A stretch of DNA of 64,000 bases from CAZXGD01 sp046350455 (GTDB lineage: Bacteria > Planctomycetota > Phycisphaerae > Phycisphaerales > SM1A02): NCBI GenBank assembly GCA_046350455.1, contig JAXMAM010000012.1, positions 8,590-72,589 of the forward strand. Direction: 5' to 3'. The notes under the pieces were generated by a model, which ran no database searches, was not told the origin of the DNA, and saw nothing but the letters and a program-made list of their open reading frames with translations. Position numbers and translations under genes: made by a program. Positions 14,891-24,956 of this stretch are shown here, piece after piece. How positions within the stretch are numbered: the first letter of the stretch is position 1; every line of letters begins with the position of its first letter.

Positions 14891-17018
14891 ATGGGATCGC
14901 CCTCCTCCACGTCTGCGGCGCCCACTCCGCGCAATCGGTGGGTGGTCCGGCACATCTGGCGCGCCTTCCCAGAGCTGGACACCTACTCCGACGACGAGTG
15001 CCGCACCTTTGTCCGCGCTGTGCGGCGCGAGCGCATCCTGACCGCCATTCGCGCGCTGCTGCTGGCTGCTGCCCCGACCACCGCTGTGGTGGGCGGAATG
15101 ATCATCGCGGCGGTGGTCTACGAGTGGCTGGAGACGTACTCGCTCTCCGAGTCCGTACTTGGGTCCACGTTGCAGCTGACCGCTGTAGGCCTCAGCATGG
15201 CTGCAGTTGGACTGGTGTCCGCACTCACCTGTCTGGTCCTCCGCGACTGGCTGCTGCGGCGCCGTCTGCGCGCGGTGCTGGACGTGGGTGGACACTGCCG
15301 CGGGTGCGGGTATTCGTTCATCGGGTTGATCATTCCAGAATCGCTCCGCATCCGCTGCCCAGAGTGCGGGATGGAAAGCACGGTGGATGGCAGCTTGACG
15401 CTGCTGTCGCGCGGGCCTGATGGGACCGCCGTGGGTGCGCGACGCGTGGTGATCAAGGAACACCCGCCCTTCTGGACGCGCGAGCGCATCCGCTGGTGGT
15501 TGCGGACTGCGGGCATTGCGACAGCCATTGTGCTTGCGCCCGTGCTGCTTGGACTGGGCGTGCTGGAGTACGCCGCACGCACCCGAGCGGCCCGTGCAGC
15601 GGCGGACATGCCCGCGCCCGAAGAGTTCACGGCCATCCTTGCGTCTGCCCATCCGCGCGCCACGCTCACCAAGGCGCCGCAGTTCATGGAGCTATGCACA
15701 CGCGTGTGCAGCGACATGATGGACCTTGCGCCTCGGAGCGAGCAGACGGATGCGCTGGGGCAGCCAGCGCCGGCGTGGCGAGATCCGAACTTTGTCGCCA
15801 TCCTGCCTGACTACGACGTGCGGAAGATCCTGGAAGCAGATGGGGACGAGAGGTTATCCAGGCGCAGGCTGGAGGAAGAGGCTGCGGAGGCATGGGCTTC
15901 GACGCTGCTGGTCCGCGCGGAGGAGGCAGGCACTTTCCGACGCATGAAGGCGAGCGTGGATCAACTGCCATACGAGGTGCGGGACGCACAGCTGACCTCG
16001 GAAGCGCTCCTTGGCTACCGCCTGGACTACATGGGATCCACTCGGCGCATCTGCCTTGCTCTGTGCGCGCGGGCTCGCCTGGCTGTAGCGCGCGGAGACA
16101 CTGCGACAGCAGAGGAGAGCCTGACGCTGGCGCTGCAGATCGCCAACCTCGCGGCAGAGCAGTCGTTTCGGATCGAAGGCATGGTTGCCTCCCACCTCCG
16201 AGGGCTGGTGTTCACCACAGTGCAGCGCTGGCTGCTCTCCCATCCAACAGCGCTGGAACTGGAGGCTGTCGAGCGCATCATGCGCGCTCCAGGGCCGCGG
16301 GGTGACGCCATGCTGCAGTTTGACTTTGAGGCCCTTCAGGCGCGCGGCCTTCTCAGCACTGTCTTCTCAGATCACGACACGATTCGACGGCTGCTGATCA
16401 CCGGGGACATGGATGTCTCGCGGTTGAGGTTTGGAAATCAGGCCATCATCAAGGATGCAGGCACCTGGGAGGACAACAAGGCCGAAGTGATGAACAGCCT
16501 CAACGCTTGGCGTGCTGCAGCCTCTGGCCCGCCATCTGCCATGGGTACTTCTTCCACAGCTGCCACGGTTCGCGGGCCAGTTGGATTCGCACTGAACTTC
16601 TTTCGCGTGCCGGGCAGCAATCCAGTCCTAACTGAACACGCAGAAGTCACGATGCGCAGCACCATCGCCGCCATGGTGGCACTGGAGCGCTGGCGCCTTC
16701 GCCACGGCCAGTATCCAGACACGCTGGATGCGCTGGTGCCAGAGGTGGTTCCTGCTGTGCCGCTTGACCCATGGTCTGAGCAGCCGATGGGCTACCGCAG
16801 GCTGGACCCTGCATCCGACATCATGCAGCTGCCCTACCTGCTCTACTCGCATGGCCTGCGCGGGAAGCCAGGCACGGGCCCTGAGTATGACCCCAGCGCG
16901 CCTCTCTCGCGACGTGCGCGAGCCTGCCCAGATGGGTCAAGCCAACTACCACTTGAACCTGCATCTTTCCCTTCCGCGCGGGCACGCAGGAAAGCCCTCG
17001 CCGAGCCCCACGCCATAG
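14891..17018 (+). pseudogene. IWRxFPELD zinc-ribbon membrane protein, copy 1, frameshifted near its end
   Basis: First of five tandem paralogues. From ATG 14891: an IWRAFPELD head at residues 22-30, two membrane helices (about 52-78 and 95-117), a zinc ribbon C136/C139 and C156/C159 (CRGCGYSFIGL, CPECG), a third helix (around 205-225), a long extracytoplasmic region and a C-terminal MVALERWRLRHGQYPDTL...VPLDPW domain. Near 16905-16915 the frame shifts: the tail resembling copy 2 (QANYHLNLHLSLPR) is one frame over and stops at 17018, while the original frame runs into copy 2. The protein is otherwise complete, so it may still fold. Function unknown. Confidence 0.65.
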
Positions 17019-17019
17019 G

Positions 17020-19145
17020 TTGGTCCGCGCTGTATTGTGCCGGCCCACACGCCCCAACCTCGACTCCTTGCAGCGCCGTCGCTGGCTGGTTCGGGACATC
17101 TGGCGCCTTTCCCGGTTTCGATCCATTCACGGACCAGGAGTGCCGCGCGTTTGTGCAGGCGGCTCGGAAGCTGCGGTTCTTGACCGTGGTGCGCGCGGTG
17201 CTGCTGGTGGCTGCGCCTGTCACAGCCGCCATGGGTGTGCTGGTCGCCCTTCCAGTGGTCTCGGCCCTTGTGCTCCGAGTCGCGAAGGGAAGCCTCCGGA
17301 CAGGTTCTGCAGCCCATTTTGTGATCGTGCTTGCCGGCATGGCCATCGCTGGAGTGGTTCCCCCTGCCCTCTGTCTGGCGCTCCGCGACTGGCTGCTGCA
17401 GCACCGGATTCGCACCGTGCTGATGGGCGGGCGCTGCCCTGGCCGGCTGTACCCCTGGTGGGCCTGGTCATTCCAGAGTCGTTGCACATTCCGTGCCCAG
17501 AGTGCGGCACGCAGTGCAGGTGGATGGCAGCCTGACGGAGTCTTCACGCCGCGCCGACAGTGAAGGCGCGGGCACCACGCTGGTGGTGGCTAAGGAGCAC
17601 AGCGGGTACTGGACTCGCGAACGCGCTCGACAGTGGCTTCGCAGAGGCGCCGTTGCAATGGCGGTCATCCTGGCTCCCATGGTGGTGTACGCAGGGGTCA
17701 TTGAGTACAGCGCGCACTCGCAGGCATGGAAGGCAGCAGCAGACATGCCTGCACCAGCGGACCTGACTGCCGTGCTGGCAGCTGGCCGCCCTGGAGCGAC
17801 GCTGACAGCAACCCCGCTGGTGATGCAAGTGTGCAGCGAAGCTGGCCGTGACCTGCTGCGGGAACGGCCCACTACGCAGGCGCCCGGAGTGTTTCAGGCG
17901 CCTGCTCCACCCTTCTTTGCTGGAGTGCTCCCGGACCTGAACGCTGATAGTGCGGAACCTCCGGCGGATGGGCGTGACTACCAGCGCGAGATGCAGAAGG
18001 AAAGGACAGAACGTGCCACGCGCTACCTTGCCGCGGCTGACGCTGCCGGGGTGTTCCCAGCGCTGCAGAAGCAAGTCGAACAGCTTCCATATGAAGTCCG
18101 CGACACACGCCAGCCGGTGGAAACGCTGATTTCACAGTCGCTGCCCTATGCAAGGTACGTCCATGACCTGTGCGCCGCGCTGTGCGCCCGTGCTCGCATG
18201 GCCATCTCGCAGCGCGACACTGCCAAAGCCGAGGAGAGCCTGACGCTTGCCCTGCTGCTCTGCAATCGGATGGCAGAGCAGCCGCTGGCCATGGAGGCTC
18301 GTGAATCCGCCAACAACCGGCACGATGTGCGCGTCACCTTGCAGCGCTGGCTGATGTCTGCGCCCTCTGCAAAGGAAGTTGACGCCGTGGAGCGCATCAT
18401 GCAGGTTCCGGGGCCGCGCGGGGATGCGCAGCTGCACACGGCTGTGGCTGAACTGTGTGCGCGCGCGGCGCTGGCTGAGGCCTATCAAGACGTCGCAGCA
18501 TCACGCCGGGTGGCGTGGGGCGGGGCCGTGCAGCCCGTAGGTCCGCTGCGTGGGTGGCAGCCCATCGAGCGTCCCGGCACGTGGGAGGACAATCGGTCTG
18601 CGCTCACTTCCATGCAGCACGTCATTCGCGACATCGCAAAGGCACCCCGTGCTGATCGCATGACGGTCCTTTCAACATGGAGCAACGCTCCAGCAGGAAA
18701 GGCCGTGATCGGCTTGTCTGGAGCCACGTTTGCGCGCAGTTGCTTTCCGTACTGTGGCATCTCCCTTGAATCCCCAGAGCACGACGACTTCACTGACTGC
18801 GCCACCATCAACACCATGGTGGCGCTGGAGAGGTGGCGCCTTCAGCACGGCAGCTATCCGGCTGCGCTTGAGCAACTGGTGCCAACGCTGCTCACTGCTG
18901 TGCCAGTGGATCCCTGGTCCAACCTGCCCATGGGGTACCGCTGGCTGGATCTCCGTGCAGACGCCATGGACCCGCCCTATCTGCTGTACTCGCATGGATT
19001 CGTCAAAGAGGCTGGCGACGGCCCGAAGTGGAACCCGACGCGTCCGCTGGGCGCCCGCAAGCATGCAGGATGGCTCGGTTCACCCAACTGCATCCTGAAC
19101 TTCCACACCGCCATCCCACGAAGTGCGGAGCAGCCCGCACCGTAG
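17020..19145 (+). pseudogene. IWRxFPELD zinc-ribbon membrane protein, copy 2, N-terminal half frameshifted
   Basis: The N-terminal half is spread over several frames: RRRWLVRDIWR in one, AFPGFDPFTDQECRAF with two membrane helices in the next, VGLVIPESLHIPCPECG back in the first, and VDGSLTESSRRADSEG onward in the frame that runs intact to 19145. The first CxxC of the zinc ribbon is also destroyed. The second half keeps the third membrane helix, the helical middle and MVALERWRLQHGSYPAAL...VPVDPW. At least three indels are needed, so this copy is probably dead, unless a short product starts near 17493. Clean reading of copies 3-5 argues against general sequencing error. Confidence 0.65.
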
Positions 19146-19320
19146 CCTGCCCTTGCGGTGACGAAACTCTCGCCACCATCAGCAGAGACAGCACCACATC
19201 CGGGCGAACAGGTAGTGGCCCCAGAGCACACTCTGGCACGCGGCACCGTGACCACCCTCGCTGAATCGCGGTGCAACACCCCATGCCCGCCATCCGTAGA
19301 CAACTGCGGATCGCTTCGCC

Positions 19321-21321
19321 ATGACTCCGGACGGGAACATCACCACCGCGGCCTCGTGTGCCCTTTCTGCCAAGAGCACCTCATTTCCGGTGCCAGTCCG
19401 ACGACGCTTCTGGCAACGCTGGTTGGTGCGCGACATTTGGCGCACGTTTCCAGAGCTGGACCCCTTTCCGGATGATGCGTGCGCTGCCCTGGTGCAGATG
19501 ACGCGCCACAGCGCTGCATACCAGTGCGCACGGCTGCTTGGCGCTGTGCTCACCGCCTTCTTGGCTGCCGCAGCGGCGTGGAAGACGGCGCTCTGGCTCA
19601 TGACCAACGATGGCTTCGAGTTCCTTCACCAGGCTGGTCTGCACAACAATGCAACCCAGATGATTGGCGCCGCAGCGCTGCTGGCGGCTGCCACCGCAGT
19701 GCCCCTGCTGCTGGGACGACTGTTTGCGCACGCACTCCTTCATGATCGCTTGGCCAGAGTGCTTCGGTTTGACGGCCGATGCCGGCAGTGCGGCTATTCA
19801 CTGCTGGGCCTGGAACTCAGCCAGACCATGGAGCTGCCGTGCCCAGAATGCGGCCATGTTGCCGTGGTGGACCACGCCCTGGCTGCGTTGGTAAGCAACC
19901 GGCACGCGAATGGGGCTCCAGCGCTCAAGCGCAGTGCAGACGCTTCCAGCATTGTGTGCGTGTTTCGCCCCGACACCACGTGGCAACGTCAGCGTGATCT
20001 GCGCCTCGCCAAGAGGGCGCTTGTGCTGCTTGGGATTGCAATGATCCCCTTTGCTGCCATCGCCCTGATCCTTGGCGCGTGGCTGTGGTTCAGCATCAGC
20101 ATGGCATCTGCAGCTTCGCCTCCACCAGAGGCCTACCGTGCAGCCGTGCGGCCACATCTCCATGGGCTGGCGCTCTCCGACGGCTGCAGCTGGTCCAAGG
20201 ACGCAGCCTCCATCCGCAGTGCGTGGACTTGGATCTACGAGTCAGAGACGCAGAACGTTCCGTCATACTTGCGGCCAGGGATCACAGCGTTTGACATCCC
20301 ATCACGGCGGTGGCTTGGGAGCCCACCACGAAATGACACAAGCTGTTGGGCACCAGGCTCGGAGCAGCTCCAGTACAGAATTACTTCCGCGGCCCTTCTT
20401 TATCTCTTTGACGAGCGGCATGCAAGCACGCTGGCACCCGCGGTGGCTGCCACGCCGCTCCAGCTTGACCGCGGCTGGCTGGACCCAACAGACGCAGCGG
20501 CCGCTGCCCATGCGGCCGATGCCGCTGATGCTCTCCGCGTGACAGCTGAGCGATGCGAGAGCATGATGCGCCTGGCAACGGCGTATGGGAAGATGGATCT
20601 GGCGCAGCTTGCGCTGAATGCAGGCCTGCAGTGCACCACGCACCTGAGCTGCCAGCCCGCGCCACAGGTGTACGAGCGCGCTGCAGAGCTCAGCCATCTC
20701 TTTGCCATGGACATTGTGGAGTGGCTGACACGGGAGCCAACCCAAGCACCCCTGGATGCCCTGCAGCACGCGTGGGAGCAGCACAGCGCCCTGCGCGATC
20801 CGCTCCTGGTCATTGAGTGGGCCACGCTGGACCACCAGCGACAGGTGTGCAATGATCTGGCGCGCGTGGACGTGCTGCTGAACTCCCTTCTGGGGCCCAT
20901 TCCCGCAGGCGCGCCTGGTGGTGGATCGCAGCGGCTTGGCACCATTGAGCACAACGTGGAAACGCTGCAACAGCAGCGCTTGTCTGCGCTCAACGCAATC
21001 CGGCAACAGGCGGTTCCCACCGATCGGCTTCAGCCCACCTCCGCATCCAACACCGTAGCACCACTGCCCAGCATCCTTGCAGGCCGTTTTGCCGATGTGC
21101 TGCCCAGGGTGGCCACAGCCTGGGCGCAGCATTGCGAAGACCGCCAGACCATGCCGGTTCACTTTGCGCTGGCAAGGTTCAGGCGCGCCATCGGCCACTA
21201 CCCCACTGACCTGCGAGACCTGGTGCCCCAGTACCTCTCTTCGCTTCCAGACCTGACCACTGCCGACGGCCTGGCACGGCACTACACACTGTCTGGCGAC
21301 CGCTACGCCTTCTCACCGTAA
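19321..21321 (+). CDS. IWRxFPELD zinc-ribbon membrane protein, copy 3
   Basis: A 666-residue intact member. DIWRTFPELDPFPDD near residues 39-53, helices around 65-85 and 115-140, ribbon CRQCGYSLLGL...LPCPECG, a third helix near 235-260, then about 400 residues on the other side of the membrane, and a shortened tail with FALARFRRAIGHYPTDLRDLVPQY. It is the most divergent of the long copies, lacking the DPW motif. ATG at 19321; a 175-bp gap with short hairpins separates it from copy 2. I do not recognise a family with known function. Confidence 0.75.
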   Translation: MTPDGNITTAASCALSAKSTSFPVPVRRRFWQRWLVRDIWRTFPELDPFPDDACAALVQMTRHSAAYQCARLLGAVLTAFLAAAAAWKTALWLMTNDGFEFLHQAGLHNNATQMIGAAALLAAATAVPLLLGRLFAHALLHDRLARVLRFDGRCRQCGYSLLGLELSQTMELPCPECGHVAVVDHALAALVSNRHANGAPALKRSADASSIVCVFRPDTTWQRQRDLRLAKRALVLLGIAMIPFAAIALILGAWLWFSISMASAASPPPEAYRAAVRPHLHGLALSDGCSWSKDAASIRSAWTWIYESETQNVPSYLRPGITAFDIPSRRWLGSPPRNDTSCWAPGSEQLQYRITSAALLYLFDERHASTLAPAVAATPLQLDRGWLDPTDAAAAAHAADAADALRVTAERCESMMRLATAYGKMDLAQLALNAGLQCTTHLSCQPAPQVYERAAELSHLFAMDIVEWLTREPTQAPLDALQHAWEQHSALRDPLLVIEWATLDHQRQVCNDLARVDVLLNSLLGPIPAGAPGGGSQRLGTIEHNVETLQQQRLSALNAIRQQAVPTDRLQPTSASNTVAPLPSILAGRFADVLPRVATAWAQHCEDRQTMPVHFALARFRRAIGHYPTDLRDLVPQYLSSLPDLTTADGLARHYTLSGDRYAFSP

Positions 21322-21334
21322 ACTTCCCAGCGCT

Positions 21335-23365
21335 GTGCCTGAGCACACGCCACCCTCCGCGGACACCCGGGCCCCGGGCATCGCGCCAGACCAGCCGCCA
21401 GCGCGCCCCAAGCGGCGCGCTCCGCGCTGGGTGGCCCGACGAATCTGGCGCGCCTTCCCAGAGCTGGATGACTACACCGACAAGGAGTGCGTGGCCTTCA
21501 TCCGCGCGGCGCGCCGGGGATGGCGGCGCCGGATCGCGCGCCTGATGCTCTTTGTGCTGGGCGCCGGCGCTGCGTTTGGCGGCGGGTTTGCAGGCATTGG
21601 GCTGGTGATGCTGCTTGATGGCGATCCGCGCAGTGTCCGCGGCGGACCCAGTGAAGCACTGATGATGACCATCGCGTTCACCAGCATGGTGGTCGGAATC
21701 GGCGGTGCCACAAGCGTGGTCATGCTGGTGCGCGACTGGCTGTTGCAGCGGTGGATCCGGCACATTCTGGGCACTCGTGGCCGCTGTGGGTCGTGCGGCT
21801 ACTCGTTTGTGGGGTTGGTCATTCCAGACTCCTGCAGGCTGCTGTGCCCGGAATGCGGAGTGGAAGGCAGAGTTGATGCGTCGCTCACCGTGCTGACGCG
21901 CGCGGACGCGCAGCCCGTCCGCACGGTGACGCATGAGCAACCGGTGTACTGGACCCGCATCCGCGTGCGCACCTGGCTCCGCTGTGTTGGCGTGGCCGCG
22001 GCTGCTTGCGTTGCAGCGCTGCTGGTGCTGGTAGGCGTGATGGAGTACCGCGTGTACTCGCATGTGGCGCAAGCGCGCGCTGACATGCCCACTAGCCAGG
22101 ACTTCAGCGCACTCCTGCAAGAGATGCGGCCTGGCGCGCGGCTCACCCCGCAGCCCCTGGTTCAGCAGCGTGCCACCGAGACCGCCAGTGCGCTGAAGAG
22201 CTTGGAGGCAAGCGCGCAGTCGGGCATGGAAAAAGCCTTGCCACTTGGCCCCTTGTTCATGTATGAGTCCGTCGTCCCCAGTTCGCGTGATGCTGCAGAG
22301 ATAGAGGACATGACAAAGCGCTCTTCGGGAACGGCCGCGGCCTACCGAGCCCTGGCACTGAAGGTGCTGACAGAAGCTGAGAGTGCAGGCGTGTGGAAGG
22401 CGCTCCGGGCTGCGCTGCTGGAAACCTACGAAGTCAGGGATATGGCGCTTCCGCCGGAGCAGATCTACACCGCGCCTATTGACTACCTTTCGCCCGCGCG
22501 GTTCATTGCAGACGCGCTGTGCGCTCGCGCTCGCCTGGCCGTTTCGCGCCACGATGGAGCCGTTGCAGCGGAGAGTCTGTCCACGTTGCAGTTGCTGGCC
22601 CGCCATGTTGGCGAACAGCCGCTCCCATTGGAGTTGCTGAGTGGAAGCGCCCTGCAGGTTCGGACGAACGACACGCTGCAGCGCTGGCTGATGTCCAAGC
22701 CAACCGCCGAGGAGCTGGACCTCATCGAGCAATCGTGCGTGCCCCTGGCCATCCGTGGCGATCCCACGCTGCGAATCCGGTATGAAAGCCTGTGCGTGCG
22801 CGCCTACCTGGCCTGGCTCTTCAGCAATCCGCGCTTGGTTCGCGAGCTGCTGTATCTTGGCGAACCACTCACCAGTTCAAACCCATTCGGAGCGGAGCCC
22901 CTGCGCTGGGGGACCTGGCAAGAGAATGCAGACTTCCTTTCCGAGGCGCTGGAGGACGCGCTGGAAAGCCCCATCGCAGACCTCCCGAACCAGCCTGCAG
23001 ATCTGCTGAGTGCTCCGTCATTCAACGAGGACGAGCCGCCGCTGCTGGCGGAGGCGCTCACGCAGGGCGGACCTCCAGTTCTGCGCCACAACTTCTGGAC
23101 CGACGTTCCTGCCATGGGCATCCGCACCATGGTGGCGCTGGAACGCTGCCGTTTGAAGCGTGGCGGGTATCCAGAGCGCCTTGAGGAGCTCGTGCCCGAC
23201 TTCATGCCTGCGGTGCCCGTAGGCGAGAAAACGGGCGCGCCGCTGGGCTACAAGCGGCTGGAACCCGGCACAGATGCGCTGGAGCGGCCCTATCTGCTGT
23301 ACGCGCCCGGCCGCGACGGCAAAGAGAACGGCATCCTGAATCGCAGCAATCCCATCCCACGCTGA
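21335..23365 (+). CDS. IWRxFPELD zinc-ribbon membrane protein, copy 4
   Basis: A 676-residue intact member starting at GTG 21335, 14 bases after copy 3. RRIWRAFPELDDYTDKEC is followed by two helices, ribbon CGSCGYSFVGLVIP...CPECG, a WTRIRVRTWLR segment entering the third helix, an ADMPTSQDF juncture, a helical middle with CARARLAVSRHDGAVAAESL, and MVALERCRLKRGGYPERLEELVPDF. The middle region resembles those of copies 1 and 2 closely. Probably co-transcribed with copy 3. The predicted location is the cytoplasmic membrane, with the ribbon inside and the large domain outside. Confidence 0.75.
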   Translation: MPEHTPPSADTRAPGIAPDQPPARPKRRAPRWVARRIWRAFPELDDYTDKECVAFIRAARRGWRRRIARLMLFVLGAGAAFGGGFAGIGLVMLLDGDPRSVRGGPSEALMMTIAFTSMVVGIGGATSVVMLVRDWLLQRWIRHILGTRGRCGSCGYSFVGLVIPDSCRLLCPECGVEGRVDASLTVLTRADAQPVRTVTHEQPVYWTRIRVRTWLRCVGVAAAACVAALLVLVGVMEYRVYSHVAQARADMPTSQDFSALLQEMRPGARLTPQPLVQQRATETASALKSLEASAQSGMEKALPLGPLFMYESVVPSSRDAAEIEDMTKRSSGTAAAYRALALKVLTEAESAGVWKALRAALLETYEVRDMALPPEQIYTAPIDYLSPARFIADALCARARLAVSRHDGAVAAESLSTLQLLARHVGEQPLPLELLSGSALQVRTNDTLQRWLMSKPTAEELDLIEQSCVPLAIRGDPTLRIRYESLCVRAYLAWLFSNPRLVRELLYLGEPLTSSNPFGAEPLRWGTWQENADFLSEALEDALESPIADLPNQPADLLSAPSFNEDEPPLLAEALTQGGPPVLRHNFWTDVPAMGIRTMVALERCRLKRGGYPERLEELVPDFMPAVPVGEKTGAPLGYKRLEPGTDALERPYLLYAPGRDGKENGILNRSNPIPR

Positions 23366-23424
23366 AGCCGCTCGACTGCAACCTCCGTACGCCGCAGCGC
23401 CGTACACAGGTGCGGAGGAGCGCC

Positions 23425-24018
23425 ATGATTCCGGATGCGCACCAGCAGTTGCCAGTCAATCCTGCCCCGCACGCTGCGGCCTTGATCGCGCCTTCCACGC
23501 CTGCAGACCCCGGCCAGTCCGCCATCCGCTGGTTCACCTCCACAAAGCTCTGGCGCGCCTTCCCAGAGTTGGACCCGTTCAGCGACGAGCAGTGCCGGCC
23601 GGTGATCGCCGTTGTGTCGCGGTCCAACCTTGACCAGCTCTGCTGCATTGGACTGGTCTTGCTTGGCACCCTCGTCTCAGTGTTCCTGCTGGTGGGCTTC
23701 CTGCCGGTGGTGCAGCACGCCTTCAACACGCCTCAGCCACACCGGAGCTATGAACTCCCACTCGCGCTTGTGTTCGCCATCGGAATGGGCACCCTGCCCT
23801 TTGTGGGTGTCCTCCGCGTGCGCGACATGCTGATCCGCCGTCACCTCCGCAAGCTGCTCACCAGCGGCAGCGCCTGCATCCGTTGCTCGTACTCGCTGCT
23901 TGGTCTCCCCCTGGATGAACAGCACTGCGCCACCTGCCCGGAGTGCGGCACGGTGCAAGGCGTGCACAAGGCGTTTGCTTCGCTGGCCCCAGCCACCCAG
24001 CCGCCCGTCGCCAGCTAA
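23425..24018 (+). CDS. Short IWRxFPELD zinc-ribbon membrane protein, copy 5
   Basis: A 197-residue short member: KLWRAFPELDPFSDEQC, two membrane helices, RVRDMLIRRHLRKLL and ribbon CIRCSYSLLGL with CATCPECG, then a stop. It lacks the third helix and the entire outer domain, so the head, two helices and ribbon can exist as a unit. GGAGG immediately precedes ATG 23425; an upstream GTG at 23410 is less likely. Its 3' end overlaps the convergent dehydratase gene by four bases. Confidence 0.72.
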   Translation: MIPDAHQQLPVNPAPHAAALIAPSTPADPGQSAIRWFTSTKLWRAFPELDPFSDEQCRPVIAVVSRSNLDQLCCIGLVLLGTLVSVFLLVGFLPVVQHAFNTPQPHRSYELPLALVFAIGMGTLPFVGVLRVRDMLIRRHLRKLLTSGSACIRCSYSLLGLPLDEQHCATCPECGTVQGVHKAFASLAPATQPPVAS

Positions 24019-24536
24019 TCCATCAGGTGTCCCAGCCCGCTGGCCCGCAGGATGTTGCGGAAGCTGTCGCTGAAGACAAAGTTGTGCTCTGGAAAGGCCA
24101 GGCCGCTGATGTTCTGGTCCACGTGGCTGAACAGAATCTCTGTCTCGCCAATCTTCTCCCACGTGCCAGTGCGGTGATCCATGCGCTCGATGGTGCCAGC
24201 CGTGCTGGCGCCCACAGCGTCCATGCGCTCGATGCGCGCGTCGTACCGGATGCACTGCCCCGGCACCACATCTGCTGTGATCTCTGCGCGCTGGATCTTG
24301 GCCAGGATGACCTTCTCACGGAAGCGGCGCACGCTGCCAGCCAGGATGCCCGCAGTCTGCGCCATGCCCTCCAGCATCAGGCTGGCTGGCATGACCGGCT
24401 GCGAAGGCAGACCCCGTGCAGCGTCCTCTGCAAAGTGCTGGTGCAGGTGCTCCTCTGCCAAGCTGACGTTCTTCACCGCCACCAGACGGCGGTCAGGCTC
24501 GAACGCCACGATGGTGTCAATCCACATCCAGCGCAT
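24015..24536 (-). CDS. FabA/FabZ-like 3-hydroxyacyl-ACP dehydratase
   Basis: A 173-residue hotdog-fold protein. HLHQHFAEDAARGLPSQPVM followed by PASLMLEGMAQTAGIL carries the catalytic-His helix pattern of FabA/FabZ enzymes; ILAKIQRAEI and VVPGQCIRYDARIE are the next strands. It should dehydrate a 3-hydroxyacyl-ACP. It is the last gene of a minus-strand trio with an ACP and a second dehydratase, 9 bases after the ACP gene. The sequence between the His and the Pro-Val-Met is longer than usual. Confidence 0.82.
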   Translation of the reverse strand: MRWMWIDTIVAFEPDRRLVAVKNVSLAEEHLHQHFAEDAARGLPSQPVMPASLMLEGMAQTAGILAGSVRRFREKVILAKIQRAEITADVVPGQCIRYDARIERMDAVGASTAGTIERMDHRTGTWEKIGETEILFSHVDQNISGLAFPEHNFVFSDSFRNILRASGLGHLMD

Positions 24537-24545
24537 GAGGGGCGC

Positions 24546-24956
24546 TTACTTGGACTTGTTCAGCTTGAGCTGGATGAAGTCGCACAGGCTCTTCACCGTG
24601 AAGATCTTGGCCAGACCCTTCACGTTGCGGTCTGCGTCAAAGACAGACAGGTCCACGTGCGGCATCTTCTCCTTCAGGAGCGCCATGCCTGCATCGGTGA
24701 ACCGGCCATCCTTCACATAGTCCGGGTTGCTCATCATGTTCTCTGGGAAGAGCTCACCCTGCTCGATCTTGAAGGGCTTCTCTGGGGTGCTGAACTTCTT
24801 CTCCAGCTGGAACTGGATGTCCAGGAAGTCAATGCTCTCTGCGCCCAGGTCCTCAGTGAGGGTGGCCTCTGGGGTGATGTCCTCTGCGTCCGCCCCCAGG
24901 GCGTTCTCAAGGACTTCTGTCACCTTCTGCTCGATCTCAGAGCGTGCAATCGTCAT
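24546..24956 (-). CDS. Acyl carrier protein, long form
   Basis: A 136-residue carrier protein. LTEDLGAESIDFLDIQFQLE holds the phosphopantetheine Ser41 (ESID rather than the common DSLD). About 50 residues are inserted (KIEQGELFPENMMSNPDYVK region) before the final helix KIFTVKSLCDFIQLKL, making it far longer than housekeeping AcpP. Its position between two dehydratases implies a dedicated carrier for a secondary acyl chain. It overlaps the upstream dehydratase by ATGA at 24953-24956. Confidence 0.88.
   Translation of the reverse strand: MTIARSEIEQKVTEVLENALGADAEDITPEATLTEDLGAESIDFLDIQFQLEKKFSTPEKPFKIEQGELFPENMMSNPDYVKDGRFTDAGMALLKEKMPHVDLSVFDADRNVKGLAKIFTVKSLCDFIQLKLNKSK

Noticed and set aside
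14768..17563. A 931-residue fusion of array copies 1 and 2
   Set aside because: The junction region is not protein-like and the natural tail of copy 1 appears in another frame; a frameshift explains it better.
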